From Enterobacter sp. R4-368 (GTDB taxonomy: Bacteria; Pseudomonadota; Gammaproteobacteria; Enterobacterales; Enterobacteriaceae), in the NCBI RefSeq assembly GCF_000410515.1, contig NC_021500.1, forward strand, positions 4,960,001 through 5,024,000: DNA of 64,000 nucleotides. The letters are read 5' to 3'. Positions 20,952 to 32,748 of this stretch are shown piece by piece. Each line of letters starts with the position of its first letter. Within the stretch, counting starts at the first letter, position 1. The notes under the pieces were generated by a model, which was not told the origin of the DNA, searched no databases, and worked only from the letters and a program-made list of their open reading frames with translations. The translations under genes and the position numbers were made by a program.

Positions 20952-21905
20952 ATGAAAACTGAGACACCATCCGTAAAATTTGTTGCTATTACCGCTGATG
21001 AAGCGGGGCAACGTATCGATAATTTTCTGCGTACCCAGCTCAAAGGGGTACCTAAAAGCATGATTTACCGCATCCTGCGTAAGGGTGAAGTGCGGGTAAA
21101 TAAAAAACGTGTAAAACCGGAATATAAACTGGAAGCGGGGGATGAAATCCGCATTCCGCCGGTACGCGTGGCAGAAAAAGAAGAAGAGGCGGTTTCTCCG
21201 CATTTGCAAAAAGTTGCCCAGCTAACCGACGTTATTCTCTATGAAGACGATCATATCCTGGTGCTGAACAAACCCTCGGGCACGGCGGTACACGGCGGTA
21301 GCGGGCTGAGTTTTGGCGTGATTGAAGGGTTGCGCGCGTTGCGCCCGGAAGCCCGCTTTCTTGAACTGGTTCACCGTTTAGATCGTGACACCTCCGGCGT
21401 TTTGCTGGTGGCAAAAAAACGTTCCGCGCTGCGTTCGCTGCATGAGCAGCTGCGCGGTAAAGATATGCAGAAGGATTATCTGGCGCTGGTCCGCGGCCAG
21501 TGGCAGTCGCATGTCAAAGTGGTGCAGGCACCTTTGCTGAAAAATATTCTGCAAAGTGGCGAGCGGATAGTGCGGGTGAACAGCGAAGGCAAGCCTTCAG
21601 AAACACGTTTTAAAGTTGAAGAGCGCTATGAATTCGCGACGCTGGTGCGTTGCAGCCCGGTGACCGGACGTACGCATCAGATTCGTGTACATACTCAACA
21701 TGCCGGCCACCCGATTGCTTTTGACGATCGCTATGGCGATCGCGAGTTTGATAAGCAACTGGCTCCAACCGGGCTGTCACGACTGTTCCTGCACGCTGCG
21801 GCACTCAAGTTCACGCATCCCCATACGGGCGAAACATTGCGTATAGAAGCGCCACTTGATGATGCACTCAAACATTGTCTGCAAGTGTTACGCAACGCTA
21901 AGTAA
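20952..21905 (+). CDS. rluC: 23S rRNA pseudouridine(955/2504/2580) synthase RluC
   Basis: Isomerises uridine to pseudouridine at three positions of 23S rRNA. The 317-residue product has an N-terminal S4 RNA-binding domain (IYRILRKGEVRVNKKRVKPE) and the RluA-family catalytic domain with the active-site aspartate in VHRLDRDTSGVLLVAK and the conserved GRTHQIRVH. The start is placed at MKTETPSVKF by agreement with E. coli; an upstream in-frame start at 20910 is less likely. It is divergent from rne. Confidence 0.95.
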   Translation: MKTETPSVKFVAITADEAGQRIDNFLRTQLKGVPKSMIYRILRKGEVRVNKKRVKPEYKLEAGDEIRIPPVRVAEKEEEAVSPHLQKVAQLTDVILYEDDHILVLNKPSGTAVHGGSGLSFGVIEGLRALRPEARFLELVHRLDRDTSGVLLVAKKRSALRSLHEQLRGKDMQKDYLALVRGQWQSHVKVVQAPLLKNILQSGERIVRVNSEGKPSETRFKVEERYEFATLVRCSPVTGRTHQIRVHTQHAGHPIAFDDRYGDREFDKQLAPTGLSRLFLHAAALKFTHPHTGETLRIEAPLDDALKHCLQVLRNAK

Positions 21906-21907
21906 TC

Positions 21908-21937
21908 TTTTCCCCCTCGCGTCTGCGAGGGGGAAAA
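21908..21937. terminator. Strong 13-bp hairpin between convergent rluC and hydrolase
   Basis: TTTTCCCCCTCGC / GCGAGGGGGAAAA with loop GTCT. Perfect stem, A/T-rich at its base, so either strand's transcript ends in a stem with U/A flanks. Acts as a likely shared terminator. Confidence 0.8.
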
Positions 21938-21947
21938 CGGGGTTGGC

Positions 21948-23099
21948 TTACGGCTTCAGCCATTTGTCCAGCCACGGAAACACTTCATTTTGCTGTTCCT
22001 GATAAAAGACATGTCCCAGTTCCGGCCAGCTTTTCGTCACCAGTTTGTCGTCTGCCTGCTGCGAAGACCACACCCGATGCACTTTGTCAAAAGCGTCTTT
22101 TACCGCCTCAGCCGGAAAAAGTTTGTCTTTGCCACCGCTGAAAATCAGCATCGGCTTCGGCGCGGCGATGCTGGCGATATCCGGAATATCCATGCGGGCG
22201 GGCATCCCCGGATGCAACATATAGAACGCGGATTGACCGCGTAACACGTTATTGCCGGGTTGCATCAGGCCGTTATAGGTTCCAAACCACGAAATCACCG
22301 CTGTAGCAGCGACTTTTTCGCTCAGCGCCGCCAGTTGCCAGGCGCGAAAACCACCCATTGAGAAACCCAGTACGCCAACGCGTTTACTGTCCACTCCGGG
22401 ATGCGCGGCGATAAAATCGACCGTGCGCATATCCTCATAGGCTACTTCGCCTGCCAGCGAGCGTCCCAGATTGTAGTAGTTGCTGGCCAGCGCCTGTTGT
22501 TGTTCATAAACCATCGGGCCGCGATCGCCCCATCCGGGACTGTCGATAGCGATAACCGCGTAGCCCCGGCTCGCCAGTTCATCGCCAATAAATTTACCGC
22601 TGAAAAATTTATCAGCCCATGCTTGCGCACTGGCGAGTTGCTCCGCGTTACCCCACGGGCGGATCAGCTTCTCTTTGCCGATATCAAACTTCGAGCCATG
22701 ATCGTGCAACAGAACGATGGCAGGGTGCGGGCCGGGTGTTTTCGGCATCAATAACAGGGCGGAAATGCGGTTATCGTCCGTCATGTTTAGCGATAATTTT
22801 TCAGCGGTATAGCTGCCGCGATCTTCTTTCACTATCGAGTGAGGAGAAAAGGGTTTCATGGCGTCCGGGGTGAGCAGGGCGCGGCGAAATAACTGGCGGC
22901 TATGCGATTGCCACTGGTGGAAATCTTTAAAATTGCCTGATAACCACGAATCGGGATAACGCATCTGCGCTTTCAGCGTTTGCCAGCTTGCCGGAAGATT
23001 GCCTTCAACGACGCCCTCTGTTTGCCACTTATCTTGCGCATAAACATTGCCAGACGCCAGCAGGGCAAACATCAGCGGCAACGTACGTAAAATCTTCAT
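21948..23099 (-). CDS. Secreted alpha/beta hydrolase (dienelactone hydrolase-like)
   Basis: A 383-residue protein with a signal peptide (LRTLPLMFALLASGNVYAQ, cleavage about residue 21) and an alpha/beta hydrolase fold. A full triad can be read: nucleophile Ser247 in GFSMGG, Asp325 in SGGKDKLFP and His363 in ELGHVF; VLLHDHGSK looks like the oxyanion-hole strand. It resembles abhydrolase_7/dienelactone-hydrolase-type esterases; substrate unknown. AAGGAG precedes the start; GTG at 23102 is adjacent and possible. It is absent from the E. coli K-12 rluC-yceF interval. A perfect palindrome lies just upstream of the RBS. Confidence 0.85.
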   Translation of the reverse strand: MKILRTLPLMFALLASGNVYAQDKWQTEGVVEGNLPASWQTLKAQMRYPDSWLSGNFKDFHQWQSHSRQLFRRALLTPDAMKPFSPHSIVKEDRGSYTAEKLSLNMTDDNRISALLLMPKTPGPHPAIVLLHDHGSKFDIGKEKLIRPWGNAEQLASAQAWADKFFSGKFIGDELASRGYAVIAIDSPGWGDRGPMVYEQQQALASNYYNLGRSLAGEVAYEDMRTVDFIAAHPGVDSKRVGVLGFSMGGFRAWQLAALSEKVAATAVISWFGTYNGLMQPGNNVLRGQSAFYMLHPGMPARMDIPDIASIAAPKPMLIFSGGKDKLFPAEAVKDAFDKVHRVWSSQQADDKLVTKSWPELGHVFYQEQQNEVFPWLDKWLKP

Positions 23100-23112
23100 C
23101 ACCTCTCCTTAA

Positions 23113-23131
23113 ATTAAAACGTCGTTTTAAT
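23113..23131. promoter_or_regulatory. Perfect 9-1-9 palindrome upstream of hydrolase gene
   Basis: ATTAAAACG-T-CGTTTTAAT, placed 2 bp beyond the Shine-Dalgarno of the minus-strand hydrolase gene. Symmetry and position suggest a repressor operator, for example of a TetR-type protein, covering the transcription start. No regulator gene is adjacent. Confidence 0.65.
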
Positions 23132-23184
23132 ATTGGTGATGAATGTAACGTTTGCCTAAAAAAGAAACTGTGATCGCGAAAGCA

Positions 23185-23769
23185 TTAGCTTAACAACGGG
23201 TTACAATGTTCACGCCGGAGCATCTGGCACAGCGCAATTAGCGGCAAACCCACTAATGTATTAGGGTCACGTCCTTCCAGGCGTTCAAACAATGCAATAC
23301 CCAGTCCTTCGCTTTTGAAGCTACCGGCACAGTTCAACGGGCGCTCTTTGCGGACATAGTCGTCGATTTCCTGTTCACTTAAGCGGCGAAAATGGACGTC
23401 GAAAGGCTCACATTCCGTTTGCACATGACCGGTTGCGGAATTAAACAGCGCCAGGCCAGTATAAAAAGTCACAATATTGCCGCTAGCTTTCATCAATTGC
23501 TGGCGGGCATTCTCTTCTGTGTGCGGTTTGCCGGTAATTTCGCCATCAAGTACGCACACCTGATCGGAACCAATAATCAAATGTTGAGGGTATTTTTGCG
23601 CCAGTGATTGCGCCTTTTCCTGCGCCAGTCTTAGCACTAAATGGCGAGGAGCTTCGCCTGCACGCGGTGTTTCGTCTGTCTGCGGTGCGGCGCATTCGAA
23701 GGGTAAACCGAGTTTTTCGAGCAGGGCGCGGCGGTAGGGCGAAGTGGAAGCGAGGATAATTTGCGACAT
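23185..23769 (-). CDS. yceF: 7-methyl-GTP pyrophosphatase, Maf-like YceF
   Basis: A 194-residue cytoplasmic house-cleaning nucleotide pyrophosphatase; the E. coli relative removes m7GTP. Maf-family motifs are present: [17 protein letters not shown] at the N terminus, the catalytic-aspartate motif IIGSDQVC, and [13 protein letters not shown] in the second half. Same length as in E. coli. It is divergent from yceD. Confidence 0.95.
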   Translation of the reverse strand: MSQIILASTSPYRRALLEKLGLPFECAAPQTDETPRAGEAPRHLVLRLAQEKAQSLAQKYPQHLIIGSDQVCVLDGEITGKPHTEENARQQLMKASGNIVTFYTGLALFNSATGHVQTECEPFDVHFRRLSEQEIDDYVRKERPLNCAGSFKSEGLGIALFERLEGRDPNTLVGLPLIALCQMLRREHCNPLLS

Positions 23770-23844
23770 ATTTTTTTCACCAAATATGGCTTAACAATGA
23801 CAGGCATTTTAAACTGTAGGCCGCAATGTGTGCGAATTATTGGC

Positions 23845-23869
23845 AAAAGGCAACCGCAGGCTGCCTTTT
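23845..23869. terminator. Hairpin with A- and T-flanks between divergent yceF and yceD
   Basis: AAAAGGCA / TGCCTTTT around a 9-nt loop, with T continuing on the right. A terminator-like hairpin between divergent genes is unusual. In E. coli the small RNA SraB was reported from this same interval, so the element may belong to a small transcript. Confidence 0.5.
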
Positions 23870-23872
23870 TCT

Positions 23873-24432
<560 letters not shown>

Positions 24433-24436
24433 TTAA

Positions 24437-24621
<185 letters not shown>

Positions 24622-24622
<1 letters not shown>

Positions 24623-24674
24623 TCACGCGCAAGCGTGATGAAGCTTAGTGAGGATTTCCCCGCGTAAGCGGGGA
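24622..24674 (+). repeat. Tandem hairpins between rpmF and plsX
   Basis: Two stem-loops: ATCACGC-GCAA-GCGTGAT at 24622-24639 and TCCCCGC-GTAA-GCGGGGA at 24657-24674. Both have GNRA-type tetraloops and no T-tract. They probably stabilise the rpmF end or moderate read-through into plsX rather than fully terminate. Confidence 0.7.
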
Positions 24675-24701
24675 TAGACCGAACCAGGCTGCGACGATAC
24701 C

Positions 24702-25790
24702 TTGACACGTCTAACCCTGGCGTTAGATGTCATGGGGGGAGATTTTGGCCCATCCGTGACAGTGCCTGCAGCTTTGCAGGCACTGAACTCTAATTCTCAA
24801 CTCAACCTTCTTTTAGTCGGCGATCCCGACGCTATCACGCCATTACTTGCCAAAGCTGATTTCGAGCAACGCTCGCGCTTGCTTATTGTTCCTGCCCAGT
24901 CAGTTATTGCCAGTGATGCGCGCGCAGCGCAGGCTATTCGTAGCAGCCGTGGTACTTCTATGCGCATGGCGCTGGAGTTAGTCAAAGAAGGTCGCGCCCA
25001 GGCCTGCGTGAGTGCGGGAAATACCGGTGCGCTAATGGGGCTGGCGAAAATGCTGCTCAAACCGCTTGACGGAATTGAGCGTCCGGCGCTGGTGACCGTG
25101 TTGCCTCATCAACAGAAAGGTAAGACCGTTGTGCTGGATCTGGGCGCAAACGTCGATTGTGACAGCACGATGCTGGTGCAATTTGCCGTGATGGGCGCGG
25201 TGATGGCCGAAGAGATCCTCGGTATTGCCAACCCACGTGTGGCGCTACTAAATATTGGTGAAGAAGAGACCAAAGGGCACGATAGCATCCGCGATGCTGC
25301 GGCATTATTACGCTCCATGTCCTCAATGAACTACATTGGTTATCTTGAAGCGAACGAATTATTGACCGGCAAAACGGATGTGCTGGTGTGTGACGGTTTT
25401 ACCGGAAACGTCACATTAAAAACAATGGAAGGTGTTGTCAGAATGTTTCTTTCACTGCTGAAATCGCAGGGTGAAGGGAAAAAAAGGTCGTGGTGGCTGA
25501 TTTTATTAAAGCGTTGGTTACAAAAAAGCCTGACAAGGCGATTCAGTCACCTCAACCCCGACCAGTATAATGGCGCCTGTCTGTTAGGATTGCGCGGCAC
25601 TGTGATTAAGAGTCATGGTGCGGCGAATCAGCGCGCATTTTGCGTGGCAATTGAGCAGGCAGTGCAGGCGGTGCAGCGGCAGGTTCCACAACGGATCGCC
25701 GCTCGCCTGGAATCTGTGTATGCACACTCGTCTTCGTCTGCAACGGATGGCGAAAACCAGAGCGTGTGTATATTACCCAAGAGTGACTGA
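24702..25790 (+). CDS. plsX: Phosphate acyltransferase PlsX
   Basis: Makes acyl-phosphate from acyl-ACP and inorganic phosphate, the first step toward lysophosphatidate. The 362-residue product starts at TTG with [17 protein letters not shown], matching the family N terminus. Other conserved blocks are [28 protein letters not shown] and [20 protein letters not shown]. The last 20 or so residues ([13 protein letters not shown]...) differ from E. coli and make it slightly longer. fabH follows 6 bp after the stop. Confidence 0.95.
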   Translation: MTRLTLALDVMGGDFGPSVTVPAALQALNSNSQLNLLLVGDPDAITPLLAKADFEQRSRLLIVPAQSVIASDARAAQAIRSSRGTSMRMALELVKEGRAQACVSAGNTGALMGLAKMLLKPLDGIERPALVTVLPHQQKGKTVVLDLGANVDCDSTMLVQFAVMGAVMAEEILGIANPRVALLNIGEEETKGHDSIRDAAALLRSMSSMNYIGYLEANELLTGKTDVLVCDGFTGNVTLKTMEGVVRMFLSLLKSQGEGKKRSWWLILLKRWLQKSLTRRFSHLNPDQYNGACLLGLRGTVIKSHGAANQRAFCVAIEQAVQAVQRQVPQRIAARLESVYAHSSSSATDGENQSVCILPKSD

Positions 25791-25796
25791 GCGTAC

Positions 25797-26750
25797 ATGT
25801 ATACGAAGATTATTGGTACCGGCAGTTATCTGCCTGAGCAGGTTCGGACAAACGCCGATTTAGAAAAAATGGTGGAAACCTCTGACGAGTGGATTGTCAG
25901 CCGTACAGGGATCCGTGAGCGCCGCATCGCCGCTGCAAACGAAACGGTTTCGACCATGGGCTATGAAGCCGCTAAGCGTGCGCTTGAGATGGCGGGCATC
26001 GATAACGATCAGATTGGCTTGATCATTGTTGCTACTACCTCTGCAACGCATGCCTTCCCGAGTGCAGCCTGCCAAATCCAGAACATGCTGGAAATCAAAG
26101 GTTGCCCGGCGTTTGACGTTGCTGCTGCGTGTGCGGGCTTCACCTATGCGCTGAGCATCGCCGATCAGTATGTTAAATCTGGTGCGGTGAAACATGCGTT
26201 GGTCATTGGTTCTGATGCGCTCGCGCGGACATTAGATCCGGACGACCGCGGTACGATTATTCTGTTTGGTGATGGTGCAGGCGCTGTTGTGCTGGGCACT
26301 TCCGAAGAGCCAGGCATCATCTCCACACATATGCACGCAGACGGGAGCTACGGCGAGCTGCTGACGCTGCCTAACCTTGATCGTGTGCATCCGGAGAACC
26401 CGACCTATCTGACGATGGCGGGTAACGAAGTATTCAAAGTTGCGGTGACAGAGCTGGCGCGTATTGTTGATGAAACATTAACAGCCAATAATCTTGAGCG
26501 CAGCGAGCTGGACTGGCTGGTGCCGCATCAGGCTAACTTGCGTATCATCAGCGCGACAGCGAAGAAGCTCGGCATGTCGATGGATAGCGTCGTTGTTACG
26601 CTGGATCGCCATGGCAACACCTCCGCAGCTTCAGTTCCCAGCGCGCTTGATGAAGCGGTACGCGACGGACGCATTAAGCCGGGGCAACTTGTCCTGCTGG
26701 AAGCGTTTGGTGGCGGGTTCACCTGGGGCTCGGCGCTGGTTCGTTTCTGA
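25797..26750 (+). CDS. fabH: 3-oxoacyl-ACP synthase III FabH
   Basis: Starts fatty-acid synthesis by condensing acetyl-CoA with malonyl-ACP. The 317-residue protein keeps the Cys-His-Asn triad: Cys112 in [10 protein letters not shown], the histidine in [12 protein letters not shown] and the asparagine in [11 protein letters not shown]. Same length as E. coli FabH, and the C-terminal [13 protein letters not shown] is intact. It belongs to the plsX-fabHDG unit. Confidence 0.97.
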   Translation: MYTKIIGTGSYLPEQVRTNADLEKMVETSDEWIVSRTGIRERRIAAANETVSTMGYEAAKRALEMAGIDNDQIGLIIVATTSATHAFPSAACQIQNMLEIKGCPAFDVAAACAGFTYALSIADQYVKSGAVKHALVIGSDALARTLDPDDRGTIILFGDGAGAVVLGTSEEPGIISTHMHADGSYGELLTLPNLDRVHPENPTYLTMAGNEVFKVAVTELARIVDETLTANNLERSELDWLVPHQANLRIISATAKKLGMSMDSVVVTLDRHGNTSAASVPSALDEAVRDGRIKPGQLVLLEAFGGGFTWGSALVRF

Positions 26751-26765
26751 GTATAAGGATAAAAA

Positions 26766-27695
26766 ATGACGCAATTTGCTTTTGTGTTCCCGGGACAAGG
26801 TTCCCAAACCGTCGGTATGTTAGCTGATATGGCTGCGGCTTATCCGGTGATTGAAGAGACATTCGCAGAGGCATCAGCTGTTCTGGGTTATGATCTCTGG
26901 TCTCTGGTGCAACAAGGCCCGGCGGAAGAACTGAACAAAACCTGGCAGACACAACCGGCGCTGCTGGCCGCTTCTGTCGCGCTGTGGCGCGTCTGGCAGC
27001 AGCAGGGTGGTAAAACCCCTGCGCTGATGGCGGGGCATAGCCTGGGCGAATACTCCGCATTAGTGTGTGCGGGTGTTATCGCGTTTGCTGATGCGGTTCG
27101 TTTGGTTGAACTACGTGGGAAATTCATGCAGGAAGCCGTGCCGGCGGGTACTGGCGCGATGTCTGCCATTATCGGCCTGGATGATGCTTCCATTGCCAAA
27201 GCATGTGAAGAATCGGCACAAGGGCAAGTTGTCTCTCCGGTGAACTATAATTCGCCAGGCCAGGTGGTTATTGCTGGTCATAAAGAAGCCGTTGAACGCG
27301 CAGGCGCTGCTTGCAAGGCTGCAGGTGCCAAGCGTGCGCTGCCGCTGCCGGTTAGCGTACCGTCGCACTGTGCGCTGATGAAGCCTGCCGCAGAAAAACT
27401 GGCCGCTGAATTAAAGAACATTACTTTTAACGCGCCGCAGATCCCGGTTGTAAATAACGTGGATGTGAAGTGCGAAACGACGCCAGAAGCGATTCGCGAT
27501 GCGCTGGTGCGTCAGCTGTACAGCCCCGTGCAATGGACGAAGAGCGTTGAATTGATGGCGTCGCAGGGCATTGAGCACTTATATGAAGTTGGCCCGGGTA
27601 AAGTCCTCACCGGCCTGACTAAACGTATTGTTGACACCCTGACTGCATCTGCGCTCAACGAGCCGGCTGCCGTGTCAGAGGCACTTGCGCAATAA
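26766..27695 (+). CDS. fabD: Malonyl-CoA:ACP transacylase FabD
   Basis: Transfers malonyl from CoA to acyl carrier protein. The 309-residue protein has GQGSQ at 10-14, nucleophile Ser92 in GHSLGE, Arg117 for the malonyl carboxylate and catalytic His201 in VPSHCALM. It lies 15 bp after fabH and 12 bp before fabG. Confidence 0.97.
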   Translation: MTQFAFVFPGQGSQTVGMLADMAAAYPVIEETFAEASAVLGYDLWSLVQQGPAEELNKTWQTQPALLAASVALWRVWQQQGGKTPALMAGHSLGEYSALVCAGVIAFADAVRLVELRGKFMQEAVPAGTGAMSAIIGLDDASIAKACEESAQGQVVSPVNYNSPGQVVIAGHKEAVERAGAACKAAGAKRALPLPVSVPSHCALMKPAAEKLAAELKNITFNAPQIPVVNNVDVKCETTPEAIRDALVRQLYSPVQWTKSVELMASQGIEHLYEVGPGKVLTGLTKRIVDTLTASALNEPAAVSEALAQ

Positions 27696-27707
27696 AAGAG
27701 GAAGACC

Positions 27708-28442
27708 ATGAGTTTTGAAGGAAAAATCGCACTGGTAACCGGTGCAAGCCGCGGTATTGGTCGCGCTATTGCAGAAACCCTCGTTGCCCGTGGCGCGAAG
27801 GTTATCGGTACGGCGACCAGCGAGAGTGGCGCGCAGGCGATCAGCGACTATTTAGGTGCGAACGGCAAAGGTCTGGTGTTGAATGTGACCGATGCTGCAT
27901 CTATCGAATCTGTTCTGGAAAACATTCGCGCAGAATTTGGCGAGGTTGATATTCTGGTAAATAATGCCGGGATCACCCGTGATAACCTGTTGATGCGCAT
28001 GAAAGAGGATGAGTGGAACGATATTCTCGACACCAATCTTTCATCTGTTTTCCGTCTGTCAAAAGCGGTAATGCGCGCTATGATGAAAAAGCGTCATGGG
28101 CGTATTATCACTATCGGTTCTGTGGTTGGTACCATGGGAAATGCTGGTCAGGCCAACTACGCTGCGGCGAAAGCGGGTCTTATCGGTTTCAGTAAATCGC
28201 TGGCGCGTGAAGTTGCGTCCCGCGGTATTACTGTAAACGTTGTTGCTCCGGGTTTTATTGAAACGGACATGACGCGTGCGCTTTCTGATGATCAGCGTGC
28301 GGGTATTCTGGCGCAGGTTCCTGCGGGTCGCCTTGGCGGTGCTCAGGAAATCGCCAGTGCGGTTGCATTTTTAGCCTCTGACGAGGCGGGTTACATCACT
28401 GGTGAAACCCTGCACGTCAATGGCGGAATGTATATGGTTTAA
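27708..28442 (+). CDS. fabG: 3-oxoacyl-ACP reductase FabG
   Basis: NADPH-dependent reductase of the fatty-acid elongation cycle, a 244-residue short-chain dehydrogenase. TGASRGIG (11-18) binds NADPH; the catalytic set Asn110, Ser138, Tyr151 and Lys155 is complete (YAAAK). Same size and neighbours as in E. coli. RBS AGAGGAAG. A 154-bp gap with its own promoter separates it from acpP. Confidence 0.98.
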   Translation: MSFEGKIALVTGASRGIGRAIAETLVARGAKVIGTATSESGAQAISDYLGANGKGLVLNVTDAASIESVLENIRAEFGEVDILVNNAGITRDNLLMRMKEDEWNDILDTNLSSVFRLSKAVMRAMMKKRHGRIITIGSVVGTMGNAGQANYAAAKAGLIGFSKSLAREVASRGITVNVVAPGFIETDMTRALSDDQRAGILAQVPAGRLGGAQEIASAVAFLASDEAGYITGETLHVNGGMYMV

Positions 28443-28523
28443 CCACGATGAAAATTATTTGCGTTATTAGGGCGAAAGGCCTCAAAATAGCGTAAAATCG
28501 TGGTAAGAACTGCCGGGATTTAG

Positions 28524-28551
28524 TTGCAAATTTTTCAACATTTTATACACT
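28524..28551 (+). promoter_or_regulatory. Candidate acpP promoter
   Basis: TTGCAA, 16-bp spacer, TACACT, about 45 bp upstream of acpP. A separate promoter is expected because ACP is needed in far greater amounts than FabG. The sequence before it is AT-rich. Confidence 0.5.
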
Positions 28552-28596
28552 ACGAAAACCATCGCGAAAGCGAGTTTTGATAGGAAATTTAAGAGT

Positions 28597-28833
28597 ATGA
28601 GCACTATCGAAGAACGCGTTAAGAAAATTATCGGCGAACAGCTGGGCGTTAAGCAGGAAGAAGTTACCAACAATGCTTCCTTCGTTGAAGACCTGGGCGC
28701 TGATTCTCTTGACACCGTTGAGCTGGTAATGGCTCTGGAAGAAGAGTTTGATACTGAGATTCCGGACGAAGAAGCTGAGAAGATCACCACCGTTCAGGCT
28801 GCCATTGATTACATCAACGGCCACCAGGCGTAA
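28597..28833 (+). CDS. acpP: Acyl carrier protein AcpP
   Basis: A 78-residue acidic carrier protein. Ser37 in GADSLDTVE is the 4'-phosphopantetheine attachment site. Helices match E. coli ACP almost residue for residue. It carries acyl chains between all Fab enzymes encoded around it. Confidence 0.99.
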
Positions 28834-28844
28834 GTGAACATCTC

Positions 28845-30166
<1,322 letters not shown>

Positions 30167-30185
30167 TCATTTCGCTGTGTACTGG

Positions 30186-30208
30186 AGGCCCGCTTGTCGG
30201 GCCTTTTC
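30186..30208 (+). terminator. Terminator after fabF
   Basis: AGGCCCG / CGGGCCT stem, 5-nt loop, TTTTC. Short but well formed; lies before pabC. Confidence 0.78.
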
Positions 30209-30282
30209 TATTCGGGTTTATCCCCTTGTCCTGCGCTTTTCATCCTGCCAAACTGTCCGCCCAGACGCATAAGGAGCCCTCT

Positions 30283-31098
30283 ATGTTCTTGATAAATGGT
30301 AAAGAGCAGCAATGGCTGGCCGCTAATGATCGGGCGACGCAATTTGGCGATGGCTGTTTTACCACCGCGCGTGTCCTTGACGGGCAAATCCAGTTTCCCG
30401 ACGCGCATCTCCAGCGCCTGCGTCTTGCCTGTAAACGGCTCCGGATCCCTTATCTCGACTGGGACATACTGGCGCAGGAAATGGCACACCTCGCGAAAGA
30501 GAAAGAAGAGGGTGTGGTGAAAGTTATTCTCAGCCGTGGCACTGGCGGACGAGGCTATAGCGCAGCGGGTTGTGATACGCCGACGCGGATAGTGTCGTTA
30601 TCAGCAAGCCCTGCCCATTACGCTCGGTGGCGGCAGGAAGGGGTAACCCTGGCGTTGAGTGATATCCGCCTCGGGCGTAACCCAATGCTCGCCGGGATCA
30701 AACACCTTAACCGCCTGGAGCAGGTATTGATTCGCACAGGGCTTGAGCAGACCTCTGCTGATGAAGCGCTGGTGCTGGATAGCGAAGGCTGGTTGGTTGA
30801 ATGTTGTGCCGCCAATATCTTCTGGCGGCAGGGTTCGAAGGTCTTCACGCCGCGTGTTGATCAGGCCGGTGTTGATGGCATCATGCGTCAATATTGTTTG
30901 CGTCAGCTGAAAACTTCCGCTTTTGAGGTTGTCGAAGTCAATGCGCGGCATGATGTGCTGATGCTGGCCGACGAAGTCATTATTTGTAACGCGTTGATGC
31001 CAGTTGTCCCGGTTCGCCAGTGGGCGGAACAGCACTGGTCAGCGCGCGATTTGTACCACTTTTTAGCCCCCTTGTGTGAGCGCATAAATCCGTCATGA
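30283..31098 (+). CDS. pabC: Aminodeoxychorismate lyase PabC
   Basis: PLP enzyme splitting 4-amino-4-deoxychorismate to p-aminobenzoate and pyruvate in folate synthesis. The 271-residue fold-type IV aminotransferase-like protein shows [15 protein letters not shown] near the N terminus, the PLP-lysine block [14 protein letters not shown] and [18 protein letters not shown]. The start is set at [10 protein letters not shown] behind AAGGAG; the frame extends upstream to 30226 without a good RBS. Its stop overlaps mltG (ATGA). Confidence 0.95.
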   Translation: MFLINGKEQQWLAANDRATQFGDGCFTTARVLDGQIQFPDAHLQRLRLACKRLRIPYLDWDILAQEMAHLAKEKEEGVVKVILSRGTGGRGYSAAGCDTPTRIVSLSASPAHYARWRQEGVTLALSDIRLGRNPMLAGIKHLNRLEQVLIRTGLEQTSADEALVLDSEGWLVECCAANIFWRQGSKVFTPRVDQAGVDGIMRQYCLRQLKTSAFEVVEVNARHDVLMLADEVIICNALMPVVPVRQWAEQHWSARDLYHFLAPLCERINPS

Positions 31099-32117
31099 AG
31101 AAAATGTTACGCGTAGTTCTCCTCCTGTTGGCTTTGCTGGTTATCGCGGCGGGAGCCGGCGTCTGGAAGGTTCGCCAGTTAGCGGACAGCCAGATCCTGA
31201 TTAAAGATGAAACCATTTTCACGCTGCCCGCCGGAACCGGCCGTGTGGCGTTGGGTGAATTGCTGTATCGCGAAAAGGTAATTAATCGCCCGCGCGTGTT
31301 TCAGTGGCTGCTGCGACTGGAACCGGATCTTTCACATTTCAAAGCCGGTACCTACCGTTTTACACCGAAGATGACCGTGCGCGAGATGTTGCAGTTACTG
31401 GAGAGCGGTAAAGAAGCGCAGTTTCCGCTACGACTGGTCGAAGGTATGCGCCTGAGCGATTACCTCAAACAGCTGCGCGACGCTCCCTACATCAAACACA
31501 CCCTGAAAGACGACGACTACGCGACGGTGGCGCAAGCCCTGAAACTGGAGCATCCGCAGTGGGTGGAAGGCTGGTTCTGGCCCGATACCTGGATGTACAC
31601 CGCTAACACCACGGACGTTGCGTTGCTCAAGCGTGCGCATCAGAAAATGTCGCGTGCGGTGGAGCAAGCCTGGGAAGGGCGTATGGAGGGGCTACCGTAT
31701 AAAGATCAGAACCAGCTGGTAACCATGGCGTCGATTGTCGAAAAAGAGACGGCTATTGCCAGCGAGCGCGATCAGGTGGCCTCCGTCTTTATTAACCGCC
31801 TGCGCATCGGGATGCGGCTGCAGACCGATCCGACGGTTATCTACGGGATGGGCGCGCGTTATAATGGTAAGCTGTCGCGCGCCGATCTGGAAACGCCGAC
31901 CGACTATAACACCTATGTAATTAGCGGTTTGCCGCCGGGCCCTATTGCTACACCCGGTGAGGCCTCGCTGAAAGCGGCGGCGCATCCGGCGAAGACGCCG
32001 TATCTCTATTTTGTCGCGGATGGTAAAGGCGGACATACATTTAATACCAATCTCGCCAGCCATAACCGGGCAGTGCAGGACTACCTGAAAGTACTTAAGG
32101 AAAAAAATGGGCAGTAA
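31095..32117 (+). CDS. mltG: Endolytic murein transglycosylase MltG
   Basis: Cleaves nascent glycan strands in the periplasm and so sets glycan length. A 340-residue protein anchored by one N-terminal transmembrane helix ([18 protein letters not shown]), then a LysM-like domain and the YceG catalytic domain; Glu218 in SIVEKETA matches the E. coli catalytic residue. It overlaps pabC by 4 bp and tmk by 11 bp, a tightly coupled operon. Confidence 0.96.
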   Translation: MKKMLRVVLLLLALLVIAAGAGVWKVRQLADSQILIKDETIFTLPAGTGRVALGELLYREKVINRPRVFQWLLRLEPDLSHFKAGTYRFTPKMTVREMLQLLESGKEAQFPLRLVEGMRLSDYLKQLRDAPYIKHTLKDDDYATVAQALKLEHPQWVEGWFWPDTWMYTANTTDVALLKRAHQKMSRAVEQAWEGRMEGLPYKDQNQLVTMASIVEKETAIASERDQVASVFINRLRIGMRLQTDPTVIYGMGARYNGKLSRADLETPTDYNTYVISGLPPGPIATPGEASLKAAAHPAKTPYLYFVADGKGGHTFNTNLASHNRAVQDYLKVLKEKNGQ

Positions 32118-32748
32118 ATACATCGTTATCGAAGGGCTTGAAGGCGCAGGGAAAACCACGGCGCGCGATGTCATCGTTGAGACGCTGAAAGAGCTTGGCG
32201 TCGGTGAAATGGTGTTTACGCGTGAACCAGGCGGTACGCTGCTGGCGGAAAAATTGCGCAGCCTGGTGCTGGATATCCGTTCTGTCGGAGATGAAGTTAT
32301 TACCGACAAGGCCGAAGTTCTGATGTTTTACGCAGCCCGGGTTCAACTGGTCGAAACCGTCATTAAACCCGCACTGGCGCGTGGTTGCTGGGTGATCGGC
32401 GATCGCCATGACCTCTCAACGCAGGCGTACCAGGGCGGCGGACGAGGCATTGATCAGACCATGCTGGCCACGCTGCGCGATGTCGTACTGGGAGATTTTC
32501 GCCCGGACTTGACGCTCTATCTGGATGTCACACCGGAAGTTGGCCTGAAACGTGCGCGTGCGCGTGGCGAGCTGGATCGTATTGAGCAAGAGTCGCTGGA
32601 TTTCTTTAATCGTACCCGCGCGCGCTACCTTGAACTGGCTGCGCAAGATGACCGCATTCGCACCGTTGATGCTACTCAACCGCTGGACAAGGTGATTGCC
32701 GACATTCGCCAGACGGTAACAGCCTGGGTGCAGGAGCAGGGCGCATGA
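32107..32748 (+). CDS. tmk: Thymidylate kinase
   Basis: Phosphorylates dTMP to dTDP. The 213-residue kinase has P-loop [10 protein letters not shown] (residues 9-18), the DRH motif [17 protein letters not shown] and the LID region ([10 protein letters not shown]). The ATG lies inside the end of mltG and the stop overlaps holB (ATGA), so all three are translationally linked. Confidence 0.97.
   Translation: MGSKYIVIEGLEGAGKTTARDVIVETLKELGVGEMVFTREPGGTLLAEKLRSLVLDIRSVGDEVITDKAEVLMFYAARVQLVETVIKPALARGCWVIGDRHDLSTQAYQGGGRGIDQTMLATLRDVVLGDFRPDLTLYLDVTPEVGLKRARARGELDRIEQESLDFFNRTRARYLELAAQDDRIRTVDATQPLDKVIADIRQTVTAWVQEQGA

Noticed and set aside
25476..25490. A-run in plsX (GGGAAAAAAAGG) as a programmed frameshift site
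   Set aside because: The reading frame continues normally into conserved PlsX sequence, the -1 frame gives no conserved extension, and no downstream stimulatory structure is evident.
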